From: Flavobacterium sp. N502540
GTDB lineage: Bacteria > Bacteroidota > Bacteroidia > Flavobacteriales > Flavobacteriaceae
Direction: 5' to 3'
Assembly (NCBI RefSeq): GCF_025947365.1
Contig: NZ_CP110012.1
Coordinates: forward strand, 3,782,001 to 3,846,000
DNA length: 64,000 bases
Position 1 is the first letter of the stretch, and every line of letters begins with the position of its first letter. This document shows, piece by piece, positions 24,589 through 36,900 of this stretch. The notes under the pieces are model-generated. The model saw only the letters and a list, made by a program, of their open reading frames with translations. It was not told the DNA's origin and ran no database searches. The position numbers were made by a program, and so were the translations under genes.

Positions 24589-25761
24589 ATGAAACAACAA
24601 CAGATACTTCAGCAGAATTTTCAGGTCACATTTAATTATGACATTATTTTTAGCCGTTCTTTATTTGATACCGGCAATACCTCACTTATTGATGTGATCA
24701 AAAAAGAACCCGCTTTCCAACAGCCCAAAATTGCTATAGTAATAGATAGAGGAGTTGTTGAAACAACAAGTCAGTTCATCGCAAATGTGATTCACTATTT
24801 TAATCATTATCAGTTTGGAATTTCAGAACATAGTATCAATGTCGTTCAGGGAGGAGAAGCCGTTAAGAATAGTTTGGATGTTATTGAATCGGTTCTGCAA
24901 TTAATCAATGACAATAAAATAGACAGGCATTCTTTTCTTATTGCAATAGGAGGGGGCGCTGTACTCGATGCCGTAGGTTATGCTGCGGCAATTGCACATC
25001 GCGGTGTACGCCTGATCCGGATACCAACGACCGTTTTATCTCAAAACGATTCGGGAGTTGGGGTAAAGAACAGTATGAATTATTTTGGTAAAAAGAACTT
25101 TCTGGGCACATTTGCCCCACCGTATGCAGTACTAAATGATTCTGATTTTTTAACAACGCTAAAGGAACGGGACTGGCGATCCGGTATTTCCGAAGCTATA
25201 AAAGTGGCGCTCATAAAAGATGCTTCTTTTTTTGACTGGATAGAGAATAATGCGCAGGCTCTCAATAACAGAGAAGTTTCGGTTATGGAAACGCTTATTA
25301 TTCGTTGTGCTGCTTTGCATACCGATCATATTTCTAAAAATGGGGATCCCTTTGAGAAAGGTTCATCTCGTCCATTAGACTTTGGACATTGGGCAGCCCA
25401 CAAAATGGAACAGCTTACTAATTATGAAATTACCCACGGAGAAGCCGTAGCAATTGGTATAGCCCTCGATGTTACTTACTCTTTTTTGATACATAGAATT
25501 GATACACTGAGTCTGGAACGAATTTTAAAATGTTTCCTAACATTGGGTTTTGCAATAACACACCCGGTTCTTGATGCTCATTTAGAGGAGGTAATTAGAG
25601 GATTAGAAGAGTTCAGAGAGCATCTTGGCGGCCGGCTTACGATCATGTTGATAAATGAAATAGGTATTGGTGAAGAGGTACATGCACTGGATAAAGAGAT
25701 AATTATACAATCGGTTCAGTATCTCAATTCATTTTGTCAGCTAAATACAGAAGTATGTTAA
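24589..25761 (+). CDS. eboD: EboD, 3-dehydroquinate-synthase-like sugar-phosphate cyclase
   Basis: The 390-residue protein has the NAD-binding stretch SFLIAIGGGAVLDAVGYAAA and the phosphate/substrate segment RIPTTVLSQNDSGVGVKNSM followed by GKKNFLGTFAPPYAV. The metal-site helix contains LDFGHWAAHKMEQL and ITHGEAVAIGIALDV. These match DHQ-synthase superfamily enzymes, and the ebo branch is a known family-level variant. It probably makes a cyclitol from a sugar phosphate; the product is not known. It is longer than AroB and carries an N-terminal extension. The eboE frame starts within its last codons. Confidence 0.92.
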   Translation: MKQQQILQQNFQVTFNYDIIFSRSLFDTGNTSLIDVIKKEPAFQQPKIAIVIDRGVVETTSQFIANVIHYFNHYQFGISEHSINVVQGGEAVKNSLDVIESVLQLINDNKIDRHSFLIAIGGGAVLDAVGYAAAIAHRGVRLIRIPTTVLSQNDSGVGVKNSMNYFGKKNFLGTFAPPYAVLNDSDFLTTLKERDWRSGISEAIKVALIKDASFFDWIENNAQALNNREVSVMETLIIRCAALHTDHISKNGDPFEKGSSRPLDFGHWAAHKMEQLTNYEITHGEAVAIGIALDVTYSFLIHRIDTLSLERILKCFLTLGFAITHPVLDAHLEEVIRGLEEFREHLGGRLTIMLINEIGIGEEVHALDKEIIIQSVQYLNSFCQLNTEVC

Positions 25762-26960
25762 TTGGTTCCAATAGTCATTTAAGTTACTGTACCAATATTC
25801 ATGCGGGCGAATCCTGGGAAGTTGTTTTTGAAAGTGTAAAAACGTATTGTATTCCACTTAAAAAGAAAGTCTCTCCACATAAGCCTTTTGGTATAGGTTT
25901 ACGGCTTTCTTATCAGGCTGCTTCTGAATTGATAGCAGAAAATCATCTTTTGATTTTTAAAGACTGGTTACAGAAAAACGAAATGTATGTATTTACGATG
26001 AATGGATTTCCGTATGGAAATTTTCATAACGAGGTCATTAAGGATAAAGTTCATTTACCAGATTGGACAAACCCTGACAGATTAAATTACACAGAGTTGC
26101 TTTTTAACATTTTATCGCAACTTTTGCCACCTGATATCGAAGGAGGAATTTCGACTTCACCGCTTTCTTATAAACATTGGTATGCTACTGAAAACAGTTT
26201 AACAGAAGCAAAACGAACTGCCACAAGCCAGTTGATCACAGTAGTGGCTCAGTTGGTTAAAATACAGGAATCCAAAGGTAAAATGATGCATTTGGATATA
26301 GAACCGGAACCCGATGGCATAATTGAAAGCAGCGACGAATATATCGCTTTTTTCGAGGATTATTTACTTAAGGAAGGAGCTTCATTATTAGTCAAAAATC
26401 TTTTATGCAGTTTAACTCAGGCACAAGAATATATTCGTAATCACATACAGCTTTGTTATGATATCTGCCATTTTTCCATTGGATTTGAAGAAAGTGATGA
26501 GGTCATCAGAAAAATGCAAAAGCACGGTTTGAATATTGGCAAATTACAAATTAGTGCCGCGCTCAAATGTACAGTTTCAGAAAATACAACAGTTGAACAA
26601 CTCCAAAAATGCCTGAAAACTTTTGATGAACCAACCTATCTGCACCAGGCAGTTATTAAAACAAAAGAAGGAGCATTACTCAAATTTAAGGATTTGAAAA
26701 ATGGAATAGAAGCGATAAGCCGTGATGATTTTCGGGAGCTTCGTACTCATTTTCATGTACCCATATTTGTTGAAGATTATCAGCTCTTGCAATCTACTCA
26801 AAATGATATTACAACAATTTTGCGAAGTTGGCACAAAAATGAGTTTACCAGACATCTGGAAATCGAAACCTATACCTGGCAGGTATTGCCGATTCATTTA
26901 CAAACCGATTTAGATCAATCCATCGAGAGAGAGCTGAAATGGGTACTTGATAAATTTTGA
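25755..26960 (+). CDS. eboE: EboE, sugar-phosphate-isomerase-like metabolite traffic protein
   Basis: The 401-residue product starts at ATG 25755 (MLIGSNSHLSYCTNIHAGES), which overlaps the eboD stop by 7 nt. A TTG 21 nt earlier is possible but less likely. The NIHAGESW opening, LDIEPEPDG (about residue 180) and CYDICHFSIGFEE are typical of EboE, a xylose-isomerase-like TIM-barrel branch in which Glu, Asp and His would bind metal. Its role in the ebo pathway is not experimentally defined. A 96-nt gap precedes eboF. Confidence 0.92.
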   Translation: MLIGSNSHLSYCTNIHAGESWEVVFESVKTYCIPLKKKVSPHKPFGIGLRLSYQAASELIAENHLLIFKDWLQKNEMYVFTMNGFPYGNFHNEVIKDKVHLPDWTNPDRLNYTELLFNILSQLLPPDIEGGISTSPLSYKHWYATENSLTEAKRTATSQLITVVAQLVKIQESKGKMMHLDIEPEPDGIIESSDEYIAFFEDYLLKEGASLLVKNLLCSLTQAQEYIRNHIQLCYDICHFSIGFEESDEVIRKMQKHGLNIGKLQISAALKCTVSENTTVEQLQKCLKTFDEPTYLHQAVIKTKEGALLKFKDLKNGIEAISRDDFRELRTHFHVPIFVEDYQLLQSTQNDITTILRSWHKNEFTRHLEIETYTWQVLPIHLQTDLDQSIERELKWVLDKF

Positions 26961-27056
26961 AATGATGATTGTAAAATGTGCAATGTGAAAATCATTTTAA
27001 TCTATATAATTTCTGGTAAAAAAATGCCGGCTATATAAAACTATACTACCAAAATC

Positions 27057-28478
27057 ATGCAGCAAACAGTCGTTATAAATGTAGTAGGACTTACGAGTTC
27101 CCTACTTCAAAATCCAGATCTTTTTTTGCATCAATGGCAAAAGAAAAAGGGGAATTTAAGTATTATTGAACCAGTACTTCCGGCGCTCACCTGTTCAGCT
27201 CAGGCAACTTACTTAACCGGAAAATGGCCTTCGGAACATGGGATTGTGGGAAATGGATGGTACGACAGGAATGATATGGAGGTAAAAATGTGGAAACAGT
27301 CAAATAAACTGGTACAATCACCAAAAATATGGGATTTAGCAAGGGAAATAGATCCGTCATTTACTTGTGCTAATTTGTTTTGGTGGTACAATATGTATTC
27401 TGATGCTGATTTTACAGTGACACCGCGTCCGCAATATTGGGCAGATGGACAGAAGAAGCCTGATTGTTATTCAAAACCCTCTGACTTACGGGATCGTCTC
27501 CAGGCTCAACTGGGAACATTTCCTCTTTTTGATTTTTGGGGACCAAAAACAACAATCCGTTCCAGCCAATGGATCGCCAATGCTGCAAAACTTGTTTACC
27601 AATGGCATAATCCGACACTAACTTTAATCTACTTACCACATTTAGATTACTGCTGTCAAAAGTTTCAACCCGGGTCACCCGAAATCAATGAAGATGTAAA
27701 AGCGATTGACAAAGTATGCAAAGACTTAATCGAATATTTTGAAAGTAAGGGGACGGAAGTTGTTGTTTTGTCTGAGTATGGTATTACTGAAGTTAACAAT
27801 CCCATACATATTAATCGATTTTTACGCACACACGGATATTTGCAAATACGAGAAGAACGAGGATTAGAATTACTGGATACCGGGGAATGTAAGGCTTTTG
27901 CATTGGCAGACCATCAAATTGCGCATTTATATGTGAAAGAGAATGAAGATATTGTTGAGCTCAAAGAATTAATTCAGAAGATACCCGGAATTGCAAAAGT
28001 ATTGGACAGCAAAGGAAAAAAAGAGCACCATCTGGATCACGAACGTTCAGGAGATCTTGTTCTGGTTGCAGATCATAACAGTTGGTTCACCTATTATTAC
28101 TGGATGGAGGATAACAAGGCCCCCGATTTTGCCCGTACTGTGGAAATTCATAAAAAAATAGGTTATGATCCGGTGGAGTTGTTTTTAGATCCTAAGCAGA
28201 GATTTATTTTGCCCCACATCCTTTTTAAATTGATTAAAAAGAAACTGGGGTTTCGCACCCTTATGAATGTTATTCCATTGGACGCCAGTTTGGTTAAAGG
28301 ATCTCATGGCTGTATTCCGGACAAAAAAGAAGACAAACCGATATTAATCGCAAAAAATAAATTGCCAAATAAAGTTGAGAGTAACTTTATTTGCCAGTAT
28401 ATATTAAATATTGTATTTAAATCTAAGCAGGATATGCTGACAAAAACTACAGACTTAGAAATGGAAGAATTATCTTAG
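27057..28478 (+). CDS. eboF: EboF, nucleotide-pyrophosphatase/alkaline-phosphatase-family protein
   Basis: The 473-residue protein belongs to the NPP/AP superfamily: PALTCSAQATYLTGKWPSEH places the nucleophile Thr in the conserved TCSAQATYLTG motif. HLDYCCQKFQPGSPE and VVLSEYGITEV provide further expected metal ligands, and ALADHQIAHLYV and GSHGCIPDKKED complete the C-terminal ligand set. It probably hydrolyses a phosphodiester or pyrophosphate. In the operon it is the last gene, 96 nt after eboE, and may have its own promoter. No clear terminator follows before the IS6 remnant at 28573. Confidence 0.9.
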   Translation: MQQTVVINVVGLTSSLLQNPDLFLHQWQKKKGNLSIIEPVLPALTCSAQATYLTGKWPSEHGIVGNGWYDRNDMEVKMWKQSNKLVQSPKIWDLAREIDPSFTCANLFWWYNMYSDADFTVTPRPQYWADGQKKPDCYSKPSDLRDRLQAQLGTFPLFDFWGPKTTIRSSQWIANAAKLVYQWHNPTLTLIYLPHLDYCCQKFQPGSPEINEDVKAIDKVCKDLIEYFESKGTEVVVLSEYGITEVNNPIHINRFLRTHGYLQIREERGLELLDTGECKAFALADHQIAHLYVKENEDIVELKELIQKIPGIAKVLDSKGKKEHHLDHERSGDLVLVADHNSWFTYYYWMEDNKAPDFARTVEIHKKIGYDPVELFLDPKQRFILPHILFKLIKKKLGFRTLMNVIPLDASLVKGSHGCIPDKKEDKPILIAKNKLPNKVESNFICQYILNIVFKSKQDMLTKTTDLEMEELS

Positions 28479-28572
28479 TTTTTAGTTAGACACTACCAAA
28501 AAAACTTAAAACTGCTGCTAAAACAGTAATTAGGACAAAGTATTTAATTTCTTATTAGTAATATTATTTGTG

Positions 28573-29010
28573 GGTTCTGTTTCACCTATTAATAACTATT
28601 ATTCTCAATGCTTGAAAATATATTAAATGAATGCCAAAGGTCACTGTTATCCCAAAGTTATTATTCTTCAGGCTGTTTATTTCAAATTGAGATTTAAATC
28701 GAGATTTAAATTGAGTTGCAGGGATGTTGAAGAAATAATGAAAATGCGCGGAATACAGGTTGATCATGCTACGATTCAGCGTTGGGTATTTAAATTTGCT
28801 CCAATCATGGAATTTCAAATGAAAAAGAGAGAGATTAGAGCGGGAATGAGCTAGAGAATGGATGAGACCGATATAAAAGTTAAAGGTATTTGGTATTATT
28901 TGTATAGGGCTGTAGATAAATCGGGTAACACAGTAGATTTTCTTCTGATTAAAAGAAGACAGAGAATGAGTGCCCAATCATTTCTAATTATGGCAATAAA
29001 TAATAAGTAC
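28573..29010 (+). mobile_element. IS6-family remnant 2 (5' half with stop mutation)
   Basis: The left end GGTTCTGTTTCACCT resembles the first IS6 left end. The transposase frame starts at 28627 (MNAKGHCYPKVIILQAVYFK), contains an in-frame tandem duplication (LRFKSRFKLS) and breaks at TAG 28852-28854, where the intact copy has Trp in GASWRLDET. The reading continues RMDETDIKVKG to about AINN, then similarity ends near 29010. The second catalytic Asp and the Glu are missing, as is the right end. It lies directly after eboF, in the same orientation as the copies at 2968 and 62915. Confidence 0.85.
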
Positions 29011-29024
29011 AACCCAATTTTGAG

Positions 29025-29055
29025 ATACTATTGTATTGAATCAATAGTATTTTGT
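29025..29055 (+). terminator. Possible terminator hairpin after the IS6 remnant
   Basis: A perfect 9-bp stem (ATACTATTG 29025-29033 with CAATAGTAT 29042-29050) with an 8-nt loop is followed by TTTGTTAAATTTTT, an interrupted T-run. It could end transcripts reading through from eboF. The stem is AT-rich, so confidence is limited. Confidence 0.3.
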
Positions 29056-29297
29056 TAAATTTTTCTAAGTGATACATCAGGCGTTTCACACTGAGGAACT
29101 ATAAAAATTATATTGTTATTTATGTTGTCTCCCGCATCTAAACTTACTTTTTTTTCATTTTTAAAATTATAGCGTCAAAAAAATGAATCGGTTTAAAACT
29201 GCTTTGTCCATTTTAGCAGTAAAATCAAAGAAACGTTATTTTTAATTAATTGAAAAACTACACAATTTTGATAAGTTGCTTATGTATGAAAACTACT

Positions 29298-30062
29298 TTA
29301 GTTAAAAATTCCGTTTTTTTCTGTTAGTATTATCGGTTTTCCGTCCGTTACAACAATTGTGTGCTCGTGTTGTGCCATAAAACCACCATTGTTCCCAACC
29401 ATTGTCCAGCCGTCATTTAATTCTATAGCATATGTTGAATTAGTTGAAATAAAAGTCTCAATTGCTACTACGGCATTCTTCTTAAATCGTCTTTGATCAA
29501 AACGATTTCTATAATTCAAAATTTCATCAGGTTGTTCGTGTAAACTTCTTCCAATTCCGTGCCCGCTTAGATTTTTAATGATTTTAAAGCCTCTTCTTTT
29601 TGCTTCCGTTTCCATTATGTATCCAATATCCGAAATTTTAACACCGTCCTTTATATTATTAATTGCTTTTTCTAAGATTTCTCTTGAAGCATTAACAATT
29701 TTTTGATGTTGGTGAATGTCTTTTCCTAAAACGAATGAAGCTCCATTATCTGCCCAAAATCCGTCAAGTTCTGCTGAAACGTCAATGTTTATTAGATCGC
29801 CTTCTTTTAGAATTCTTTTCACAGAAGGAATTCCGTGACAAAATTCATTACCAACACTTATACAGTTCCAACCTGGAAAGCCATAAGTCAAATGTGGTGC
29901 AGACTTTGCTCCAAAATCAGATAAAATTTTTGCTCCGTATTGGTCGAGCTCTTTTGTACTCATTCCAGGCTGAGCATAATCTATCATTTCTTTGAGAGTA
30001 TAGGCAACAGCATCACTTGCTTTTTGCATTCCTAATAACTCCGATTCTTTTGTTATTGACAT
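29298..30062 (-). CDS. map: Type I methionyl aminopeptidase
   Basis: The 254-residue enzyme has all five metal ligands of the pita-bread fold: two Asp in INIDVSAELDGFWADNGASF, His in LSGHGIGRSLHE, Glu in VAIETFIS and Glu in QHEHTIVVTDG. The substrate His appears in the NEFCHGIPS segment. It removes N-terminal Met from nascent proteins. Length fits the class. It is a single gene here, away from ribosomal-protein genes where map often sits, and may be a second copy. It is not clearly linked to its neighbours. Confidence 0.93.
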   Translation of the reverse strand: MSITKESELLGMQKASDAVAYTLKEMIDYAQPGMSTKELDQYGAKILSDFGAKSAPHLTYGFPGWNCISVGNEFCHGIPSVKRILKEGDLINIDVSAELDGFWADNGASFVLGKDIHQHQKIVNASREILEKAINNIKDGVKISDIGYIMETEAKRRGFKIIKNLSGHGIGRSLHEQPDEILNYRNRFDQRRFKKNAVVAIETFISTNSTYAIELNDGWTMVGNNGGFMAQHEHTIVVTDGKPIILTEKNGIFN

Positions 30063-30958
30063 AGTTCTCTATTTTTGATGCATTATCATTTAGTAATTTC
30101 TGTTAATTCACAAATATACAAATTGCATATTTTCGGTTAATTCTTATTACAATGCTTGTTTCCATAAAAAAATATAAGAATAAAAATAAATATCTGATTA
30201 GCTGATTTTAAAGGAGTGAAGCTTGAAGATACGGAAGTACTCTCTCTCTTTTAGGATAAGAAACGCGTATTTTTACCTATAAACAATTAAAAGTAAATAT
30301 TTATTTTTGATTGAGAAATATTGTGTAGTGTTTTAGAAATGAATTAAAATGAGAGCTCTAGGTATCATAATTGTTTTCTATATTAGATAATCATATTAAA
30401 GAAAATGCTGATTTATTGGAAATTATAACTTGCTTTTTCATTCTTTTTTCTTACATTTACACAAGCCGGAATCTATCATTAAAAAAATCTGTACCTATGA
30501 AAAGAATTATTTACTCTGAATTTTGTTTCACACAACCAAAGTGTGATTTTTTTAGAATTAAAATAGTTGATTCTAATGTTACCTGCTTACTGTATGTAAA
30601 AAAATTAAGCGGAGTATAATCGTTTAATTCATTTCTGCAAATTGATTTTTTAAACACGACAATTTATTTGTTGTTTTTATGGCATGATAAATTATTATTT
30701 GTCAGCTAAGTTATTGTGTCAAAATTACTTATTGCCACAACCTATTTTTTCCCTTTCTTATTTCCTGAACTGATTCATAAAAAGGTCAGTTTTTTTTCTA
30801 CATGCTATTTGTTGAGTGAATTTATTTAATGCTAAGTTAATTGATCTATTGCGAACAGTACGGTTTGAATTGCAGTAATATTTCTACAAAATTGTTTTGA
30901 TATTTTTTTATAAGGCCTATGTTAAAAAAGTTATTCTGTACAATAAAAGCTTTTTATT
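30063..30958. other. Long intergenic region before the giant adhesin
   Basis: These 896 bp are AT-rich and hold no gene that I can support. An 82-codon frame at 30371 has poor composition. A hairpin AACTGA/TCAGTT at 30768-30791 followed by a T-run to 30797 could be a plus-strand terminator. The leader of the 3763-residue gene probably lies after it; no clear TAnnTTTG box with proper spacing was found. Confidence 0.5.
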
Positions 30959-33900
30959 ATGAGAAAAATTTTACTTATTGCATTGTTTGTTTTATTGAGT
31001 TTTAGTAAAGTTACTGCCCAAACTCCGGGAATGATTTATAATCCTGCTACAGGAGCGGGAACTACAGTACTTGATCCCAATGGAGATGGTTTTACGTCGG
31101 CTACTGCAAACGGTTTTACAACAGATGATCAGCTTCAAAGTGAGATTCCATATAAATCATTGGTTTTTCCTATGATAGAGCCAAACAGTGATCTTAGTGC
31201 AGGACCAAATTGTAGTTTTACTGATTTTGTAGATCAGGGAGATCAGGATCCTGTTCAATCTTATTTAGATGGTAATGGTAATTGGCTTTTTAGGATGAGG
31301 ATGGGAAGTAGTTCTCCTAATTCAAAAAGTTATAGTATTCTGATTGACACCGATGGTAAATTTGGCGGAGTTGGACCTAATGCCGATCCGCAATATTCAA
31401 ATTCAAATCCGGGTTTTGAGATAGAAATAGTGTTAGCCACAAATTTTGGCGTTTTTGTATATGATGTAAATAATAATAATTGTACACCTGTTATTTCGTA
31501 TGCTGGAACTACAAATTATCAAAAGTCGATTGCCCTGACCACAAGTTGCAGTAATCCGGATTATTTTTATGATTTTTTCGTAAAGATGAGTGACCTGACA
31601 ACTACGTTTGCGCCATTATCCACGATCATCAATTCAAGTACAGCCATCCGTATGGCAATGGTTGATAATATGGGAGCTCAAAAATCGACTCTGTGTAATC
31701 CTGCATCTGCTTCTGATATTGCTGGTATTGATTCCAGTTGTGGCAGTCTTGAAAATTGCTTTGTACATATTATTGATAATTATACTCCCTGCGCTCCTGG
31801 TGTGGTATGTCCGGATCGTTCACTTTGTCCGGGTATTTCAGGTGTTAGTACGGGAGATTCATCGGTATCGGGCACCTCTACTGAAGCTGATGGTACAGTG
31901 ATAACGGTATATAAGAATGGAGCTTCTATTGGTACAACTTCTGTTAGTTTAGGAGTATGGACTCTTACGGGAATTTCTCCGGTTTTAACCACAGGACAGA
32001 TTATTACTGCCACATCAACCGCCCCCGGCAAAGGACAGTCTATAGCAAACTGTAATCCTGTAACTGTTGTAAGTTGCGCCTTGTCAACAACAGTACCTGC
32101 AGCAGGAGATATTACTAAGATATCAGGAAGTAAGGGGTATTCGCTTACTGTAAATCGACCAGTTGGTACCATTGTTAGATGCTATAATGCCAATGGTACT
32201 CTTATAAATCCAGTTGCGTTAATTTTAGAAGCCCCCTATAATTTAAATACGGTAACCACAACTTCGAATCCTCAAACCGTACTTTTCAAGTGTCAGACAG
32301 GTAACTGTTTTGGTACAGCTGTTTATCTTTTTACTTATCAAGAACCAGGAAAATGCGAGTCGGGTTATACTTATGATTGTCAATATTCCAGCGCTACTGC
32401 CACTGCAAATCCTACTATAGCAACAAGTCCGGTTCTATCCTCGACAACTTCTATTTCCGGATCAGTAAATTCGCCTGATAATGTATCGGGAATTACTGTA
32501 AATCTTCTGGCAAACGGAACACAGATAGGAACAGCAACAACTACGGCTGGAGGAGCATGGACTATTAGTGGTTTATCATTGTCAAACCGAGAATGTCAAA
32601 CGTTGTCTGTGACTGCTATTGCTTCCGGAAAATGTATTTCTACCGGGTCTGTAATGGCAATAGTACAAAGAAAAGCAAACACACCAATTGTTAATGGTCC
32701 TATTTGTTCAACAGCTGCTGTTACTAGTGTTTCCGGTTCATTAGCAGAGGCGGCAGGTACAATCGTACAAGTATATGAAAATGGAGTTTTAGAAGGAACT
32801 ACAACAGTTGCTGCTAACGGAACATGGACTGCTTCAACTGGAATCAGTATTGCTCTTGGCAGTACTATTACGGCCAGGGCACTAGGAACCTGTCTTTCGT
32901 TAAGTAATGTATCAAATTCGATTGTTGTCGGTACAAAATCATCAAATGCTTTAGTAATCACTACTTCATCTGTTTACGAATGTGGAAATTCAGTAAGTGG
33001 TACGGGAACAAATGGAGATATTATTAGCCTTTTTGTAGATGGATTTCAAGTTGGTGGAACTACCACTGTTTCGGGTGGTACGTGGACTATTGGCAGTTTG
33101 TCTTCAGATTGTTCTTTATATATGGGAGGTGTAATTACAGCAAAAGCGACTACAGGTTCAAATTGTGAAGGAAGTGCATCAGCAGGAGTTACAATTGTAT
33201 GTATGAATCCTTCAAATAGTCTGAACGTCACTTTGGCTTCGACATCTATTTGTTCCGGTTCAACTGCTGCTGTAACCGTTCAGGGTTCAGAAAGTGGAAT
33301 TATTTATCAGTTATTTAATGGAGCTTCAATGAGTGGTTCTTCAAAATCAGGTACGGGTACTAATCTAACTCTAACCTCTGCAGCATTGAATAGTTCGACT
33401 TCTCTTACTGTAAAAGCTATTAAATTAGGGACTTCCTGTTCAATAAATTTAGTGAATACCGCTTCTGTTACAATTGCATCTACACCTGCTCCAACAGGAA
33501 GCAGCTCTCAAAGTTTCTGTTCTGCTTCAACGGTTGGCAATTTAAGTGCCACTGGAAGTACGATCAACTGGTATGCGGCATCAAGTGGAGGAAGTCCTTT
33601 GGCTACGAGTACCCCTTTGACAGACGGTACGCATTATTTTGCTTCGCAGACAGTATCAGGTTGTGAGTCGGTCACCAGACTCGATGTAACCGCTCATGTT
33701 AATATCACTGCGGCTCCAACAGGAAGCAGTTCTCAGAGTTTCTGCTCGGCTTCAACGGTTAGCAATTTAAGCGCCACAGGAAGTACGATCAACTGGTATT
33801 CGGCATCAAGCGGAGGTAGTCCTTTGGCTACGAGTACCCCTTTGACAGATGGTACGCATTATTTTGCTTCTCAGACAGTATCAGGCTGTGAGTCGGCCAC

Positions 33901-36900
33901 CAGACTCGATGTAACTGCTCATGTTAATATCACTCCGGCTCCAACAGGCAATGCAACCCAGAGTTTCTGCTCAGCTTCAACGGTTAGCAATTTAAGCGCC
34001 ACTGGAAGTACGATCAACTGGTATTCGGCATCAAGTGGGGGAAGTCCTTTGGCTACGAGTACCCCTTTGACGGACGGTACGCATTATTTTGCTTCTCAGA
34101 CAGTATCAGGCTGTGAGTCGGTTAGCAGACTTGATGTAACTGCTCATATCAATATCACCCCAGCTCCAACAGGAAGCGGTTCCCAGAGTTTCTGCTCAGC
34201 TTCAACGGTTGGCAATTTAAGCGCCACAGGAAGTACGATCAACTGGTATGCGGCATCAAGTGGGGGAAGTCCTTTGGCTACGAGTACCCCTTTGACAGAC
34301 GGCGCACATTATTTTGCTTCTCAGACAGTATCAGGCTGTGAGTCAGCTGACAGATTTGAGGTAACCGCTACAATCAATATCACCCCGGCTCCAACAGGAA
34401 GCAGTTCCCAGAGTTTCTGCTCGGCTTCAACGGTTGGCAATTTAAGCGCCACAGGAAGTACGATCAATTGGTATTCGGCATCAAGTGGGGGAAGTCCCTT
34501 GGCCGCGAATACGCCTTTGATAGACGGTACGCATTATTTTGCTTCGCAGACAGTATCAGGCTGTGAGTCGGCCACCAGACTCGATGTAACTGCTCATATC
34601 AATATCACCCCGGCTCCAACAGGAAGCAGTTCCCAGAGTTTCTGCTCGGCTTCAACGGTTGGCAATTTAAGCGCCACAGGAAGTACGATCAACTGGTATG
34701 CGGCATCAAGTGGGGGAAGTCCTTTGGCTGCGAATACCCCTTTGACAGACGGCGCGCATTATTTTGCTTCGCAGACAGTGTCAGGCTGTGAGTCGGCCAC
34801 CAGACTCGATGTAACTGCTCATATCAATATCACCCCGGCTCCAACAGGCAATGCAATCCAAAATTTCTGTGCAGCTTCAACGGTTGGCAATTTAAGCGCC
34901 ACCGGAACCACGATCAACTGGTATTCGGCATCAAGCGGAGGAAGTCCTTTGGCCACGAGTACCCCTTTGACAGACGGTACGCATTATTTTGCTTCTCAGA
35001 CAGTATCAGGCTGTGAGTCGGCCACCAGACTCGATGTAACTGCTCATATCAATATCACCCCGGCTCCAACAGGAAGCAGCTCTCAAAGTTTCTGTTCTGC
35101 TTCAACGGTTGGCAATTTAAGTGCCACTGGAAGTACGATCAACTGGTATGCGGCATCAAGTGGAGGAAGTCCTTTGGCTACGAGTACCCCTTTGACAGAC
35201 GGTACGCATTATTTTGCTTCGCAGACAGTATCAGGTTGTGAGTCGGTCACCAGACTCGATGTAACTGCTCATATCAATATCACTGCGGCTCCAACAGGAA
35301 GCAGTTCTCAGAGTTTCTGCTCGGCTTCAACGGTTAGCAATTTAAGCGCCACAGGAAGTACGATCAACTGGTATTCGGCATCAAGCGGAGGTAGTCCTTT
35401 GGCTACGAGTACCCCTTTGACAGATGGTACGCATTATTTTGCTTCTCAGACAGTATCAGGCTGTGAGTCGGCCACCAGACTCGATGTAACTGCTCATGTT
35501 AATATCACTCCGGCTCCAACAGGCAATGCAACCCAGAGTTTCTGCTCAGCTTCAACGGTTAGCAATTTAAGCGCCACTGGAAGTACGATCAACTGGTATT
35601 CGGCATCAAGTGGGGGAAGTCCTTTGGCTACGAGTACCCCTTTGACGGACGGTACGCATTATTTTGCTTCTCAGACAGTATCAGGCTGTGAGTCGGTTAG
35701 CAGACTTGATGTAACTGCTCATATCAATATCACTCCGGCTCCAACAGGCAATGCAATCCAAAATTTCTGTGCAGCTTCAACGGTTGGCGATCTAAGTGCC
35801 ACTGGAAGTACGATCAACTGGTATTTGACATCAAGCGGAGGAAGTCCTTTGGCCACGAGTACCCCTTTGACAGACAGTACGCATTATTTTGCTTCTCAGA
35901 CAGTATCAGGCTGTGAGTCGGCCACCAGACTCGATGTAACTGCTCATATCAATATCACTGCGGCTCCAACAGGAAGCAGTTCTCAGAGTTTCTGCTCGGC
36001 TTCAACGGTTAGCAATTTAAGCGCCACAGGAAGTACGATCAATTGGTATGCGGCATCAAGTGGTGGAAGTCCTTTGGCTACGAGTACCCCTTTGACAGAC
36101 GGCGCACATTATTTTGCTTCTCAGACAGTATCAGGCTGTGAGTCAGCTGACAGATTTGAGGTAACCGCTACAATCAATATCACCCCAGCTCCAACAGGAA
36201 GCAGTTCTCAGAGTTTCTGCTCGGCTTCAACGGTTAGCAATTTAAGCGCCACAGGAAGTACGATCAACTGGTATTCGGCATCAAGTGGAGGAAGTCCTTT
36301 GTCTACGAGCACCCCTTTGACAGACGGTACGCATTATTTTGCTTCTCAGACAGTATCAGGTTGTGAGTCGGCTGACAGATTTGAGGTAACTGCTACAGTA
36401 AATATCACCCCAGCGCCTATAGGCAATGCAACCCAAAATTTCTGTGCAGCTTCAACGGTTGGCGATCTAAGTGCCACTGGAAGTACGATCAACTGGTATT
36501 TGACATCAAGCGGAGGTAGTCCTTTGGCTACGAGTACCCCTTTGACAGACGGTACACATTATTTTGCTTCTCAGACAGTATCAGGTTGTGAGTCGGCTGA
36601 CAGATTTGAGGTAACTGCTACAGTAAATATCACCCCAGCGCCTATAGGCAATGCAACCCAAAATTTCTGTGCAGCTTCAACGGTTGGCGATCTAAGTGCC
36701 ACTGGAAGTACGATCAACTGGTATTTGACATCAAGTGGAGGAAGTCCTTTGTCTACGAGCACCCCTTTGACAGATGGTACGCATTATTTTGCTTCTCAGA
36801 CAGTATCAGGTTGTGAGTCGGCTGACAGATTTGAGGTAACTGCTACAGTAAATATCACCCCAGCGCCTATAGGCAATGCAACCCAAAATTTCTGTGCAGC

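Noticed and set aside
30371..30619. 82-codon plus-strand frame before the adhesin
   Set aside because: Composition (scattered Cys, Phe and hydrophobics) and the lack of domains suggest chance in AT-rich DNA.
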